From: Prochlorococcus sp. AG-676-L21 | Lineage (GTDB): Bacteria; Cyanobacteriota; Cyanobacteriia; PCC-6307; Cyanobiaceae | Reading direction: 5' to 3' | Length of the DNA: 40,225 nt | Assembly (NCBI GenBank): GCA_003210915.1 | Contig: QCUA01000012.1 | Span: forward strand, 1-40,225 | In this document: positions 20,878 to 30,750 of the stretch, piece by piece | Position numbering within the stretch: the first letter of the stretch is position 1 | How the letters are laid out: every line of letters starts with the position of its first letter | Program-made: the position numbers and the translations under genes | The notes under the pieces: model-generated | Database searches by the model: none | Seen by the model: the letters and a program-made list of their open reading frames with translations, nothing else | Told to the model about the DNA's origin: nothing

Positions 20878-21389
20878 TAATTCATCTCAATATTATTTAT
20901 GGATTGAGTTACCAAATTTTCTTGAGTTGTTTGATCAAGTCTATTTGGTAGAGAATCTAAAGCTTTCTTGATAGCTAATTCAACAGCTTCTTTACGAAGT
21001 TGAGAAATAGCTCTTGAGGCTTCTGAGCTTTCATCAGAGATTGCACTTTGTTTTATTCGTGCCATCTCTTCAATAGCTTTTTTCTCACTTTCCATCCTGA
21101 TTGATTCAGATCTCTTAAGAGAATCTGCTTTTATTTGACTAGCTTTTTCTTCTGCTAAAGACAAGTCAGTCTTTGCTTTCTCTAAAGCTTGTGTGGCCTT
21201 AAGAAGTCGATCTTCTGCATCTTTTAATTCAAGAAGAATTCCCTCTCTTCTTTTTTGGAGCATTTTACCTAGAAAACCTGGTAAAAATTTATAAAGGCCA
21301 AAAACAACTACAGCCCAATTAAGAACGTTAGTTTCAAATAAATTAAGATTTAATCCAAAACCTTCTGTAGCTAGAAGAGGTAAATTCAT
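20877..21389 (-). CDS. atpF: ATP synthase Fo subunit b
   Basis: A 170-aa stator protein: one N-terminal membrane helix (about residues 22-42, ending [10 protein letters not shown]) followed by a long charged, Ala-rich coiled coil ([20 protein letters not shown] onward). It pairs with b' to form the peripheral stalk of the phototroph enzyme. Its ATG overlaps the TGA of the b' gene (ATGA), and its TAA overlaps the ATG of atpH by one base. Length is within the family range. Confidence 0.96.
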   Translation of the reverse strand: MNLPLLATEGFGLNLNLFETNVLNWAVVVFGLYKFLPGFLGKMLQKRREGILLELKDAEDRLLKATQALEKAKTDLSLAEEKASQIKADSLKRSESIRMESEKKAIEEMARIKQSAISDESSEASRAISQLRKEAVELAIKKALDSLPNRLDQTTQENLVTQSINNIEMN

Positions 21390-21847
21390 TTTTCTAGAAT
21401 TAATCTATTAACAATAAGTTCGCTTAAGTCATCAGCTTGCTTAAAAAGCTGGTCACGAGCTGAAGATGTCTGGTTTTCTATTTCTAACCTTGCTTTTTCC
21501 TTAGAAGCGTTTGCTTCATTATTAGCAAGTTCAAGAGCTTCTTTATAAAGCTTATCAGATTCATTCTCAGCTTCGCTCACAATCTTTTGAGCTTCAGAGC
21601 GGGCGCTTTGAAGCTGACTTAATAAATCAGCTTCTAATTTTTCAACTTCTGAAAGTTTATTTTTGGCGTCCATAATATTGTTACTTACAAATTTTTCTCT
21701 TTTTTCAACAACATTGCCTACAGGCTTAAAAAAAAGAGAATTTAGTATGTAAGTAAGAGCGACTACTTGTATTGCCATGAGAGGCAAAGTGGCATTTATA
21801 TCAAATAAACCACCTTCAGTAGAACCAAAAAAATCAAAGGCCAACAT
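21386..21847 (-). CDS. atpF2: ATP synthase Fo subunit b' (second b-type subunit)
   Basis: A 153-aa relative of subunit b, found in phototrophs. It has one membrane helix near residues 20-42 ([20 protein letters not shown]), the [13 protein letters not shown] junction, and a coiled coil of about 100 residues rich in Ala, Glu and Lys. It forms a heterodimer with b. In plant naming it is subunit II (AtpG). The gene lies 68 bp after atpE and overlaps atpF by 4 bp. Confidence 0.95.
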   Translation of the reverse strand: MLAFDFFGSTEGGLFDINATLPLMAIQVVALTYILNSLFFKPVGNVVEKREKFVSNNIMDAKNKLSEVEKLEADLLSQLQSARSEAQKIVSEAENESDKLYKEALELANNEANASKEKARLEIENQTSSARDQLFKQADDLSELIVNRLILEK

Positions 21848-21915
21848 ATGTTTCAGTTGAAATTAAAAAATCAAATTTAAATATTGCTAATAAGAATTAA
21901 AAGCAACATTAACTT

Positions 21916-22325
<410 letters not shown>

Positions 22326-23051
22326 CTAATGATGTTCTTCTACGGCCTCTCCTATGTAGTAAGCAGCGAGTGTAGCAAAGATTAATGCTTGAATTGCACT
22401 TGTGAACAACCCTAGAAACATTACAGGAATGGGTAAAACCAAGGGAACTAGAAATACCAAAACACCAACAACAAGTTCATCAGCAAGAATATTTCCAAAA
22501 AGCCTAAAGGATAAAGATAAAGGTTTAGTAAAGTCTTCTAGAATTTTAAAAGGCAACATTATCGGTGTTGGATGAACATAATATTCAAAATATCTCCAAC
22601 CTTTATTACTAAGCCCAGCATAGAAATAAGATAGAGAAACTAACAATGCCAATGCAATGGTTGTATTAATATCAGCTGTTGGAGCTCCTAATTCTCCACT
22701 TGGTAATTTTATTAATCTCCAAGGTATAAGCGCTCCACCCCAATTACTTACAAACACAAATAAGAATAGAGTTCCTATAAAAGGCATCCAATCTCTGTAT
22801 ACTTTTTCACCAATTTGAGTTCTTGCAAGATCTCTAATGTAGTCCCATAAAAATTCAAGTAAATTCTGCAATCCCTTAGGATCATTTTCCATTTTTTTTG
22901 TCCCTAAAGAGATGAAAACTAATAAAGCACCTAATAGGATCCAAGAAGTTAAAAAAACTTGTCCGTGAAGTCTTATATTTCCAATCTGCCAATAAAGATG
23001 TTGACCTACTTCTAATGCGGCAAAATTTGTTGGCAAGGAGTTTAAGAACAT
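22326..23051 (-). CDS. atpB: ATP synthase Fo subunit a
   Basis: A 241-aa membrane protein with five to six hydrophobic segments that forms the two proton half-channels next to the c ring. The essential arginine is Arg183 in [27 protein letters not shown] and the C-terminal [21 protein letters not shown] are conserved. In plant naming this is AtpI or subunit IV. It lies 45 bp after atpI and is separated from atpE by a structured 164-bp gap. Length matches the cyanobacterial family. Confidence 0.98.
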   Translation of the reverse strand: MFLNSLPTNFAALEVGQHLYWQIGNIRLHGQVFLTSWILLGALLVFISLGTKKMENDPKGLQNLLEFLWDYIRDLARTQIGEKVYRDWMPFIGTLFLFVFVSNWGGALIPWRLIKLPSGELGAPTADINTTIALALLVSLSYFYAGLSNKGWRYFEYYVHPTPIMLPFKILEDFTKPLSLSFRLFGNILADELVVGVLVFLVPLVLPIPVMFLGLFTSAIQALIFATLAAYYIGEAVEEHH

Positions 23052-23096
23052 TTTGATTTAAATAAAAATTAATAAATTTTGAAAAACAAAATTTAT

Positions 23097-23576
23097 TTAA
23101 GAACGTGAAAAATAAAATATAAGAGAAGGCTTATAGATAAAAAAGCCTATCATTGCTGGAAAAATATCTAAAGATCCTAGCTTGCTTGCAAAAAGAAAGA
23201 GACAAACTGGAACCAATAGTTGCAATTGAGAAAACCCATTAGATTCTTTCCCTATTTTTCCTATGCTTTTAGCAAGCAAACGTAAATAAAAAATACCAGC
23301 AATGGCACCTACAAAAACACTAAAACCAAAAGTATACCCAATTATAATTCCTGTTATAGATGCCACTAAAATGGCAACGATAAAAGTAATACCAAAAATT
23401 GTTATTTGCAATTTAGTGTATTCATCATTTTTTGAAAATAATTTTTGAAATTGACTTGCAAAAACTAATTTAATTTTATTAATGAAAGAATTTCCTTGGG
23501 TAAGGGAACCATGAACATTCTTACCAGGAAGATGCTCAACAATTTTTTTTCTATTTGAGTCCACCGATGTGAACAT
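23097..23576 (-). CDS. atpI: ATP synthase assembly protein AtpI (subunit I)
   Basis: A 159-aa membrane protein at the head of the ATP synthase operon. After a polar N-terminus of about 55 residues, four hydrophobic segments follow (about 57-80, 83-103, 118-135, 137-156). It shows the gene-1 features GFSVFVGAIAGIFYLRLLAKSI and a conserved Gly-Arg-like helical hairpin. Related AtpI/UncI proteins help c-ring assembly and are not part of the final enzyme. The sequence is poorly conserved in this family, so the call rests on topology, the LRLLA motif and operon position. Confidence 0.85.
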   Translation of the reverse strand: MFTSVDSNRKKIVEHLPGKNVHGSLTQGNSFINKIKLVFASQFQKLFSKNDEYTKLQITIFGITFIVAILVASITGIIIGYTFGFSVFVGAIAGIFYLRLLAKSIGKIGKESNGFSQLQLLVPVCLFLFASKLGSLDIFPAMIGFFIYKPSLIFYFSRS

Positions 23577-23610
23577 AATTTAGAAAACCCCCTCTATACA
23601 GATTTAAGTA

Positions 23611-23616
23611 AGTATA
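23611..23616 (-). promoter_or_regulatory. Candidate -10 box of the ATP synthase operon
   Basis: On the minus strand TATACT (five of six matches to TATAAT) lies 35 bp upstream of the atpI ATG, giving a leader of about 28 nt that includes a G-rich GAGGGGG 10-20 nt before the start. No convincing -35 hexamer is present, which is common in cyanobacterial promoters. Weak by itself; chosen because it is the best -10 in the gap. Confidence 0.35.
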
Positions 23617-23734
23617 TAAACTCACGGAATCTATCATGGGGAGGGGCCTTTTAGCTAGGAATATTTTGTTTAAAGTCCTAATTCTTAAGATTTGTGATAT
23701 TTGATTTAGATGTTTTTGAAAAACTAAAAATAAA

Positions 23735-23767
23735 TTGAGTTTTATTAATCAAAATCTAAAAACTCAA
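23735..23767. repeat. Inverted repeat in the atpI/ftsW gap
   Basis: TTGAGTTTT (23735-23743) and AAAACTCAA (23759-23767) form a 9-bp perfect inverted repeat with a 15-nt AT-rich loop, 77-109 bp upstream of the ftsW start in the 267-bp divergent region. It lacks a T-tail on the plus strand. It could be an operator or leader hairpin for ftsW. I see nothing else definite in this gap apart from the atpI -10 candidate. Confidence 0.35.
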
Positions 23768-23843
23768 ATTTACTCAAAAAGGAGCATTAAGACTTGGCAA
23801 AGTAGTCATTTAACGTCTCAATAGTATATCTACAAACTTTAAA

Positions 23844-25073
23844 TTGGAGATAAGTAAATCAGCTACAAAATATAGGAGTGATTTTAAAAGAAATAGAACT
23901 TTTGATTCCATAAACAACCCCAACTATTTAAGGGACAATTTCTTACCTATACCTTGGAAAATTTGGCCTTATGAAGGAAAACTTCTACTTATTTTGATTG
24001 GTATTTGGTCTGTTTTAGGTTTATTTATTCTTGGTTCTGCTAGTTGGTGGGTCGCTAGCAAGGAAATGGGGGATTGGGCTTATTATTTAAAAAGACAACT
24101 TATTTGGTGTATTCCTGGATTAACTTTTTTTTATTTTGTTTTAAATACAAATATTAGAGATCTTTTAAAAATTTCAAAAATTATTTTTTACTTCTTAATT
24201 TTCTTAATAATTTTAACAATATTCTTTGGCAGCACAGTTAACGGTTCTTCAAGATGGTTAATTCTAGGTCCTCTACAAATTCAACCGTCTGAATTAATTA
24301 AACCTTTTTCAATTTTGGAAGCAGCCAACTTATTTGCACATTGGAATTTAGTTAAAAATAATAGAAAAATTATTTCATTAAGCACCTTTGGGTTTTTAAT
24401 TTTACTAATAATGAAGCAGCCCAATTTAAGTACCGCAGGTTTAACAGGAATTCTTTTTTGGGTGATGGGTTTATGTGGGGGAGTAAAATTCAGTTCACTC
24501 TTATCAGTAGCTTCATTAGGAGTTTTAAGTGGTTGTATTAGTATTTTGAGTAATGAGTATCAAAAGCTAAGAGTCATATCATTCATAGATCCTTGGAAAG
24601 ATGCAGAGGGCAATGGCTATCAATTAATTCAGAGTTTACTTGCGATAGGTTCAGGAGGATTATTTGGACAAGGATTTGGCCTTTCTACACAAAAATTACA
24701 ATATTTACCAATTCAAAGCACAGATTTCATTTTTGCTATTTTTGCAGAAGAATTTGGTTTATTAGGATCAACATTATTGTTGGGTTTTTTAGTTCTTTTT
24801 TCTTATGTAAGCTTAAGAATCGCAATAAAGTGTAGGAATAATTATACAAAGTTAGTTGCTATTGGATGCGTAACTTTACTTATAGGTCAATCTATAATGC
24901 ATATAGCTGTGGCAACAGGAACAATGCCCACAACTGGGTTACCATTACCTTTTGTAAGTTACGGAGGAAATTCCTTATTATCCTCATTTTTTGTGATCGG
25001 AATGTTGTTAAGGTGTTCACTGGAATCAACTGGTTATATAGGCATGATTAGTGCGCGAAAGTCTCTTCATTAG
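23844..25073 (+). CDS. ftsW: Cell-division/peptidoglycan polymerase FtsW
   Basis: A 409-aa SEDS-family protein with about ten membrane helices after a polar 40-residue N-terminus. The family signature LPLPFVSYGGNSLLSSF is near the C-terminus, and NGSSRWLILGPLQIQPSELIK-type sequence (with the catalytic-region Trp and Glu) lies near residue 135-155. SEDS proteins polymerise lipid II; FtsW acts at the septum with PBP3, RodA in elongation. The single-gene context does not separate the two; the extended cytoplasmic N-terminus favours FtsW. The only start after the upstream in-frame stop at 23811-23813 is a TTG at 23844 (GGAG lies inside codons 1-2), so the start is less sure. Confidence 0.88.
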   Translation: MEISKSATKYRSDFKRNRTFDSINNPNYLRDNFLPIPWKIWPYEGKLLLILIGIWSVLGLFILGSASWWVASKEMGDWAYYLKRQLIWCIPGLTFFYFVLNTNIRDLLKISKIIFYFLIFLIILTIFFGSTVNGSSRWLILGPLQIQPSELIKPFSILEAANLFAHWNLVKNNRKIISLSTFGFLILLIMKQPNLSTAGLTGILFWVMGLCGGVKFSSLLSVASLGVLSGCISILSNEYQKLRVISFIDPWKDAEGNGYQLIQSLLAIGSGGLFGQGFGLSTQKLQYLPIQSTDFIFAIFAEEFGLLGSTLLLGFLVLFSYVSLRIAIKCRNNYTKLVAIGCVTLLIGQSIMHIAVATGTMPTTGLPLPFVSYGGNSLLSSFFVIGMLLRCSLESTGYIGMISARKSLH

Positions 25074-25156
25074 TTAGAATTTAGAAGATTTAGATTCCTG
25101 TTATCGCCTCAATTAATTTATTTATTTCAGAATTAGCTCAAAAGGGTAATTTACTA

Positions 25157-25813
25157 ATGGAGCAAGGGCTTAATAATCCAGGCCCACTTACCATATTTTT
25201 AGTGTTTACTGCAGGCCTTTTAACAAGTCTTGGTCCATGTTCTTTATCTTTACTACCAATCACAATTGCTTATATGGGTGGAACTAAGAATAATAAGTTT
25301 AAACTTATTAGTTTTTCTGGAGGGGTAATTTTTTCCCTTATTACATTGGGTGCCTTGAGCGGATTCTTAGGAAAAATATATGGACAATTGCCCTCTTACT
25401 ACGCATCTTTAGTAGCTTTAATAGCAATTATTATGGGCTTAAACTTATTAGGAATTTTAAAATTCCAATTACCTAATGGGCCAGATTTGCAATTTATGGA
25501 AGATAAGGTTCCTTCTATAGTTACTCCTTTTGTAGTAGGTGGAGCTTTTGGTCTTGCCTCTTCACCTTGTATTACTCCTGTACTGGCTACACTCTTAGCA
25601 TGGGTATCACAAGCAAAAAACCCTGCAATTTCAATAATTTTTTTATTCTTCTTTGGCCTTGGTCAAGTAACACCATTAATCCTTGCAGGAGCGACAACTG
25701 AAAATTTAAAGCAGTTTCTAGAACTCAGAAAATATAGTCAAATAATTCCTACTTTAAGTGGAGTATTTTTAGTTTCGCTAGGGATTCTAAATTTAATTTC
25801 AAATTGGATCTAA
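25157..25813 (+). CDS. ccdA: Cytochrome c biogenesis protein CcdA
   Basis: A 218-aa membrane protein with six hydrophobic helices, of the CcdA/DsbD-beta family. The two redox cysteines are in helix contexts LTSLGPCSLSLLP (Cys28) and ASSPCITPVLATLL (Cys138). It passes reducing power from cytosolic thioredoxin across the thylakoid membrane so that apocytochrome c cysteines stay reduced for haem attachment. ccs1 begins at the base after its stop, so the two System II genes are coupled. Confidence 0.96.
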   Translation: MEQGLNNPGPLTIFLVFTAGLLTSLGPCSLSLLPITIAYMGGTKNNKFKLISFSGGVIFSLITLGALSGFLGKIYGQLPSYYASLVALIAIIMGLNLLGILKFQLPNGPDLQFMEDKVPSIVTPFVVGGAFGLASSPCITPVLATLLAWVSQAKNPAISIIFLFFFGLGQVTPLILAGATTENLKQFLELRKYSQIIPTLSGVFLVSLGILNLISNWI

Positions 25814-27100
25814 ATGGTTATTTTTAAGAAATTTATTCTAAAAATATCAAGTTTAAGATTTGCAATACTATTAATAATTTTCATTGCCCTTTCAAGTGGA
25901 GTTGGAACGTTTATACCTCAAGGAAATGATCAACAAGAGTATATTGATTTCTACAACGAAACGCCAATATTAGGATTTATTAATGGATCTCAAGTTATAA
26001 GACTCCAATTAGATCATATTTATACAAGTAATTGGTTTTTATTTTCATTAATACTACTTTGTATTTCTCTTGCAGCCTGCAGCTTTAGGAGGCAAATACC
26101 GTCTTTAAAAGCAGCATTAAAATGGACTGACTATAAAGATGAAAAAAAATTCTACAAACTCGAATTAATAACTAATTACAAAATAATCCAAGATGCAGAT
26201 CACATTTTAAAAGCTGATTCTTTACTTAGAAAAAAAGGTTGGAACATTTCCAAATTTGAAAATCGCTTATCGGCAAGAAAAGGCTTAGTGGGAAAACTTG
26301 GACCTATAATTGTACATATAGGGTTGATTATCTTACTGATCGGTTCTGCATACGGAAATTTCAGTAGCCAATCTAAAGAACAATATTTGAGATTAGGAGA
26401 AAGTTTAGATTTAATAAATGAGAGTACAAATTCAAAAGTGAAAATAAAATTAAAAAACTTTTTTATTGAACGTGAAAGTGATGGGAAACCAAAGCAATTT
26501 ATTTCAAATTTAGAATTTTTTTCGAAACAACAAAATTTGAATGAAATAAAAACAACTCAAGTAAATCAACCTATCAGATTCAACGGTTTAACTATTTATC
26601 AAGCGGATTGGTCTGTTTCAAATATTGTTGTGGAAATTGATACTGTACTTTACCAACTCCAACTAAAGCCTATTCCTGAGATAGGAGATCAAATATGGGG
26701 GCTTTTAATTGAATTGGGTATAGAAAATAAAAAAAATTATCTTTTAACTATTGATAATGAAAATGGTCCACTTAAAGTCTCAAATATTGAAGATTTTTCT
26801 GAAAATTTTGTTTATTTAAATAATAATCCATTAGAAATTAATTCTTCAAAACTATCTTTAAAAAAAATAATTCCTAGTAGTGGTTTAATTATTAAAAATG
26901 ATCCTTCAATTCCATTTATTTATTTATCCTTTACTTTAATAATTTTGGGAACAATTTTTAGTCTTATTCCCACAAACCAAATATGGATTTTATTTAATGA
27001 AAATACAAATAAATTATTTATTGGTGGCTTAAGTAATAGAAATCTTTTAGGTTTTAAAAAGGAATTTCTAAAATTATCAGATGAGATTAAGAATAATTAA
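25814..27100 (+). CDS. ccs1: Cytochrome c biogenesis protein Ccs1 (CcsB/ResB type)
   Basis: A 428-aa membrane protein of the ResB family. Three membrane helices lie in the first half (about 14-36, 74-94 and 161-181, the last with a His in [13 protein letters not shown]), followed by a large lumenal domain and a fourth helix near 373-395. The start [20 protein letters not shown] and GTFIPQGN are typical. Together with CcsA (not in this window) it forms the System II haem-handling and ligation complex for cytochromes c6 and f. Its stop codon shares TTAA (27097-27100) with that of convergent queF. Confidence 0.96.
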   Translation: MVIFKKFILKISSLRFAILLIIFIALSSGVGTFIPQGNDQQEYIDFYNETPILGFINGSQVIRLQLDHIYTSNWFLFSLILLCISLAACSFRRQIPSLKAALKWTDYKDEKKFYKLELITNYKIIQDADHILKADSLLRKKGWNISKFENRLSARKGLVGKLGPIIVHIGLIILLIGSAYGNFSSQSKEQYLRLGESLDLINESTNSKVKIKLKNFFIERESDGKPKQFISNLEFFSKQQNLNEIKTTQVNQPIRFNGLTIYQADWSVSNIVVEIDTVLYQLQLKPIPEIGDQIWGLLIELGIENKKNYLLTIDNENGPLKVSNIEDFSENFVYLNNNPLEINSSKLSLKKIIPSSGLIIKNDPSIPFIYLSFTLIILGTIFSLIPTNQIWILFNENTNKLFIGGLSNRNLLGFKKEFLKLSDEIKNN

Positions 27101-27507
27101 TTTATTTTCTGTCCACTAAAGATATCTAATTTCATAGAGACGTTTCCTCTAGGATTAAAATCAGCATTTAAATGAATCCAGTGCGGCGCAGCTGCATTTA
27201 AAAGATCATCCATAATTCTATTAACCACTTCTTCATGTGATATTTTGAGATCTCTAAAGTTATTAATATAAAGTTTTAAGGATTTCAACTCATATACTTT
27301 CATCTTAGGCTGGTAAAAGATATTTAATTTTGCAAAATCTGGATAACCTGAAAATGGGCATTTACACGTAAATTCAGGTAATTCAATTGAAATTTCATAA
27401 ATTCTTTTTTTATTTGGATTTTCAAAACAAATGATTTTTGATTCTTCTATTAGTCTTTCGCCGTATAAGGGCTTATTGGTCGCATCATGTAAATTAGCTG
27501 TACTCAT
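27097..27507 (-). CDS. queF: NADPH-dependent 7-cyano-7-deazaguanine reductase
   Basis: A 136-aa tunnelling-fold enzyme that reduces preQ0 to preQ1 for queuosine in tRNA. The catalytic Cys50 (CKCP) and Asp57 (YPDFA) have the family spacing of seven residues, followed by the QueF motif [14 protein letters not shown] that binds NADPH. The loop after CP reads FSGYPDF instead of the common KTGQPDF, a modest variation. Length fits the unimodular (B. subtilis-like) type. It shares a TTAA stop with ccs1 and diverges from the 81-aa gene across 192 bp. No preQ1 riboswitch is obvious in that gap. Confidence 0.96.
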   Translation of the reverse strand: MSTANLHDATNKPLYGERLIEESKIICFENPNKKRIYEISIELPEFTCKCPFSGYPDFAKLNIFYQPKMKVYELKSLKLYINNFRDLKISHEEVVNRIMDDLLNAAAPHWIHLNADFNPRGNVSMKLDIFSGQKIN

Positions 27508-27699
27508 TTTTTTTTCAAAATCACCTTTATTAAAACTATATAAAAAACCATAAAAAAAGCTAATAATTCTCGAAAAATTAAAAATATACTCAAGTATTAC
27601 AAATCAATAAGTCAAGGGATATAAAATTTTGTTTTGTATCATCGATAACAATCCTAAGGTCATTAAAAAGGTTTAGATGTATTTAGTTTCTAAAAACTT

Positions 27700-27945
27700 A
27701 TGGATATCTGTTTGGTTGATATAGACAACAATTCAAATAAATCTCTTAAACCCACTAGTGTTATTGGAATGTTATGGCTCCAAACGCATTTTGAAGATAA
27801 TCAATGGGAGGCGTTATCAAATAATCAAGTAATAATTTCAAAAGAAAACTCTAAATTACTAGTTAATGATGCAATTAGCGCAGGTCTAAATATCAAATCA
27901 TTTTCTGGAGTCTCAATACTAGATGTTTTTCAGAAAAAGAATTAA
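27700..27945 (+). CDS. Hypothetical protein upstream of PII, 81 aa
   Basis: A small soluble protein beginning MDICLVDIDNN, with a central IGMLWLQTHFEDNQWEALSN and a C-terminal AISAGLNIKSFSGVSILDVF. It shows no Cys pair, signal peptide or membrane helix; an alpha/beta fold is plausible. I do not recognise a family. It ends 24 bp before glnB on the same strand, with no terminator or separate promoter evident in between, so both are probably one transcript. The context suggests, but does not show, a link to nitrogen/carbon signalling. It does not resemble PipX. Confidence 0.75.
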   Translation: MDICLVDIDNNSNKSLKPTSVIGMLWLQTHFEDNQWEALSNNQVIISKENSKLLVNDAISAGLNIKSFSGVSILDVFQKKN

Positions 27946-27951
27946 AATTAA

Positions 27952-28308
<357 letters not shown>

Positions 28309-29121
28309 TTAAAGAGTTTCTTTTACTAAATTTTCTATATATTTAGTATTTATTATTGGATTAGAAATCCCAAACTTAGACATCCAAGCTAGATATTCAT
28401 GATTTCCTGCAGGCCCAACTAAAGGCGAAGCTACAAGACCTTGAATATTCCATTGCAATTGATTTGCTGCATTAATAACTGACTCAATAGCCTCAATATG
28501 ATATTCAGCCTTTCTTACAACCCCCCCTTTACTTACTCGATCTTTTCCTACTTCAAATTGAGGTTTAATAAGAAATATTCCCTCTATAAAATCTCCTGAT
28601 AATAAATTATTAATAGGTTGTAAAACTAACTTTAGTGAAATAAAAGATAAATCCGCTACAACAAAATTTGGTAATAAACTTTCTTCAGAATAGATATCTA
28701 AAGGCTTTAAATTTCTAATATTTGATCTTTCAAAGAGTTTCACTTTTGGATTTTTCCTTATTTTCCAAGCCGTTTGACCATAACCTACATCTATCCCATA
28801 AACCATTTTCGCCCCTTGTTGCAACAAGCAATCAGTAAATCCTCCAGTAGAAATTCCTGCATCTATACAAACTCTATCTTTAACATTAATCTTTAATTTT
28901 TTAAAAGCCTCCAGTAATTTTTCTCCTCCTCTCGATACAAATTGAGGTTCACATTCAATAATAAATTCAGTTCCTATTAAAACTTCTTGACCAGGTTTAT
29001 CGAAAATCTTACCATTGATATCTTTAACCTTTCCTGCAAGAATTAGCCCCTGTGCTTTCTGGCGAGTCTCGCATAAACCTTTGTAAATAAGGTAAAGATC
29101 TAGCCTACTTTTTTTAATCAT
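28309..29121 (-). CDS. tlyA: TlyA-family rRNA 2'-O-methyltransferase
   Basis: A 270-aa protein with an N-terminal S4 RNA-binding domain (about 4-62: SRLDLYLIYKGLCETRQKAQ, then GKVKDINGK) and an FtsJ/RrmJ-type methyltransferase domain (about 63-260). The SAM site is CIDAGISTGGFTDCLLQQGA; later motifs are VVADLSFISL and LIKPQFEVGK with the catalytic Lys. Family members methylate cytidines in 16S and/or 23S rRNA; the old name hemolysin A does not describe a proven role. It lies end to end with glnB (no bases between the stops). Confidence 0.93.
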   Translation of the reverse strand: MIKKSRLDLYLIYKGLCETRQKAQGLILAGKVKDINGKIFDKPGQEVLIGTEFIIECEPQFVSRGGEKLLEAFKKLKINVKDRVCIDAGISTGGFTDCLLQQGAKMVYGIDVGYGQTAWKIRKNPKVKLFERSNIRNLKPLDIYSEESLLPNFVVADLSFISLKLVLQPINNLLSGDFIEGIFLIKPQFEVGKDRVSKGGVVRKAEYHIEAIESVINAANQLQWNIQGLVASPLVGPAGNHEYLAWMSKFGISNPIINTKYIENLVKETL

Positions 29122-29414
29122 TTATTCTAAAAAGGTAACTTTAAAAAATAATTACTGGCTATTTTCAAATTATATTTTTGAAACATAATACTAATTTAAA
29201 ATTTTTTTAAAAACAAAATACCTACTATTTATAAAGATAATCCAATCGCAAGATTTAGACATTGTTCAAAATGAATTGATATTTACAAATTCAAAAGCTT
29301 TTATTTATGACAATAATACTTATACAAATATGTTCAATGGCAAGTAGAACTTTTACGTATAGAGCAATTATGAGATTTTAGTTATAAAGTTTAAATTGAA
29401 GATGTTTAAAAATT
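29122..29414. other. 293-bp divergent tlyA/purB gap
   Basis: The longest divergent spacer in the window, strongly AT-rich. It must hold the tlyA and purB promoters, but I could not pick a convincing -10/-35 pair. A 24-codon frame at 29307-29381 is too short to support. No inverted repeat with a T-tail or known RNA motif was noticed. Confidence 0.5.
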
Positions 29415-30710
29415 GTGATTGAACGTTACACATTACCCGAAATGGGAAGAATCTGGACTGAAAATGCAAAATTCCAGAGTTGGCTTAAAGTTGAAATTGC
29501 AGCATGCGAGGCAAATTGTTCTCTTGGGAAAATGCCTGAAGCTGCGTTAAAAGAAATTCGTTTAAATGCAAAATTTGAAGAATCAAGAATTAAAGAAATC
29601 GAGAAAGAAGTAAAACATGATGTAATTGCATTTCTAACAAATATCAATGAATATGTTGGAGATTCCGGAAGGTACATTCATGTTGGAATGACTAGCAGCG
29701 ATGTCCTTGATACAGGCCTATCATTACAGCTAAAAGATTCCTGCGAATTGTTATTAGAGGAAATTGAAAAACTAGAAAATGAGGTCAGATCATTAGCAAG
29801 ACAGCATAAAAATACTTTAATGATTGGCAGATCCCATGCAATTCACGGAGAGCCTATTTCGTTTGGATTTAAATTGGCAGGATGGTTAGCAGAAATATTA
29901 AGAGATAAAAAAAGATTATTAATCCTTAAAGAATCTATTTCCATTGGACAAATAAGTGGAGCGATGGGAACTTACGCTAATACAAACCCAGAAATAGAAA
30001 AAATCACTTGCGAGTTGCTGGGTTTAAAACCAGATATAGCAAGTACTCAGGTTATATCAAGAGATAGACATGCTGAATATGTTCAAACAATAGCGTTGAT
30101 AGGAGCTTCACTTGATAGGTTTGCTACTGAGATAAGGAACCTTCAGAGAACAGATGTTTTAGAAGTCGAAGAAGGATTTTCAAAAGGGCAAAAAGGAAGC
30201 TCAGCTATGCCTCATAAAAGAAACCCTATTCGTAGTGAAAGGGTTAGCGGTTTATCTAGAATTTTGAGGAGTTATGTTGTAACAGCTCTTGAGAATGTTC
30301 CGCTTTGGCACGAGAGAGATATTAGCCATAGTTCTAATGAGCGTATCATGTTACCCGATGTATCTATATGCCTACATTTTATGCTTAGAGAAATGAAAGA
30401 AATTATAAATAATTTAAAAGTTTATCCGGACAATATGCTCAAAAATTTAAATATATATGGGGGAGTAATTTTTAGTCAGAAAGTTTTACTTTTACTTGTT
30501 GAAAAGGGTATGTCTAGGGAAAAGGCTTATAGCTTGGTACAAAAAAGTGCTCATCAAGCTTGGAATAATGAGAATGGTAATTTCAAGGAAAATATTGAGG
30601 GGGAGCAAGAGATAATGACATTAGTTTCTGAGAATGATTTAAAGGTATGCTTTGACCCCTCAATTCACCTCAACAATTTAAATGTAATATGGGATAAGTT
30701 AAGTATTTAA
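29415..30710 (+). CDS. purB: Adenylosuccinate lyase
   Basis: A 431-aa enzyme that splits adenylosuccinate and SAICAR, releasing fumarate, in purine synthesis. It belongs to the fumarase/aspartase superfamily: the signature loop GSSAMPHKRNP is at 261-271, with the substrate regions MTSSDVLDT (92-100) and GRSHAIHGEP (138-147). The start is GTG (29415-29417), giving the conserved MIERYTLPEMGRIW N-terminus; no ATG fits. fumC follows 40 bp downstream in the same direction. Length is normal. Confidence 0.97.
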   Translation: MIERYTLPEMGRIWTENAKFQSWLKVEIAACEANCSLGKMPEAALKEIRLNAKFEESRIKEIEKEVKHDVIAFLTNINEYVGDSGRYIHVGMTSSDVLDTGLSLQLKDSCELLLEEIEKLENEVRSLARQHKNTLMIGRSHAIHGEPISFGFKLAGWLAEILRDKKRLLILKESISIGQISGAMGTYANTNPEIEKITCELLGLKPDIASTQVISRDRHAEYVQTIALIGASLDRFATEIRNLQRTDVLEVEEGFSKGQKGSSAMPHKRNPIRSERVSGLSRILRSYVVTALENVPLWHERDISHSSNERIMLPDVSICLHFMLREMKEIINNLKVYPDNMLKNLNIYGGVIFSQKVLLLLVEKGMSREKAYSLVQKSAHQAWNNENGNFKENIEGEQEIMTLVSENDLKVCFDPSIHLNNLNVIWDKLSI

Positions 30711-30750
30711 ATCCCTAAATATTATTTGAAGTTTAACCACAGTTTTTTTG

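Noticed and set aside
27636-27649. NtcA site (GTA-N8-TAC) upstream of the 81-aa gene and glnB
   Set aside because: Best match is GTA-N8-AAC with one half-site changed, and no TAN3T -10 box lies about 22 bp downstream.
29307-29381. 24-codon frame in the tlyA/purB gap
   Set aside because: Too short, no ribosome-binding site and no coding signal that can be judged by eye.
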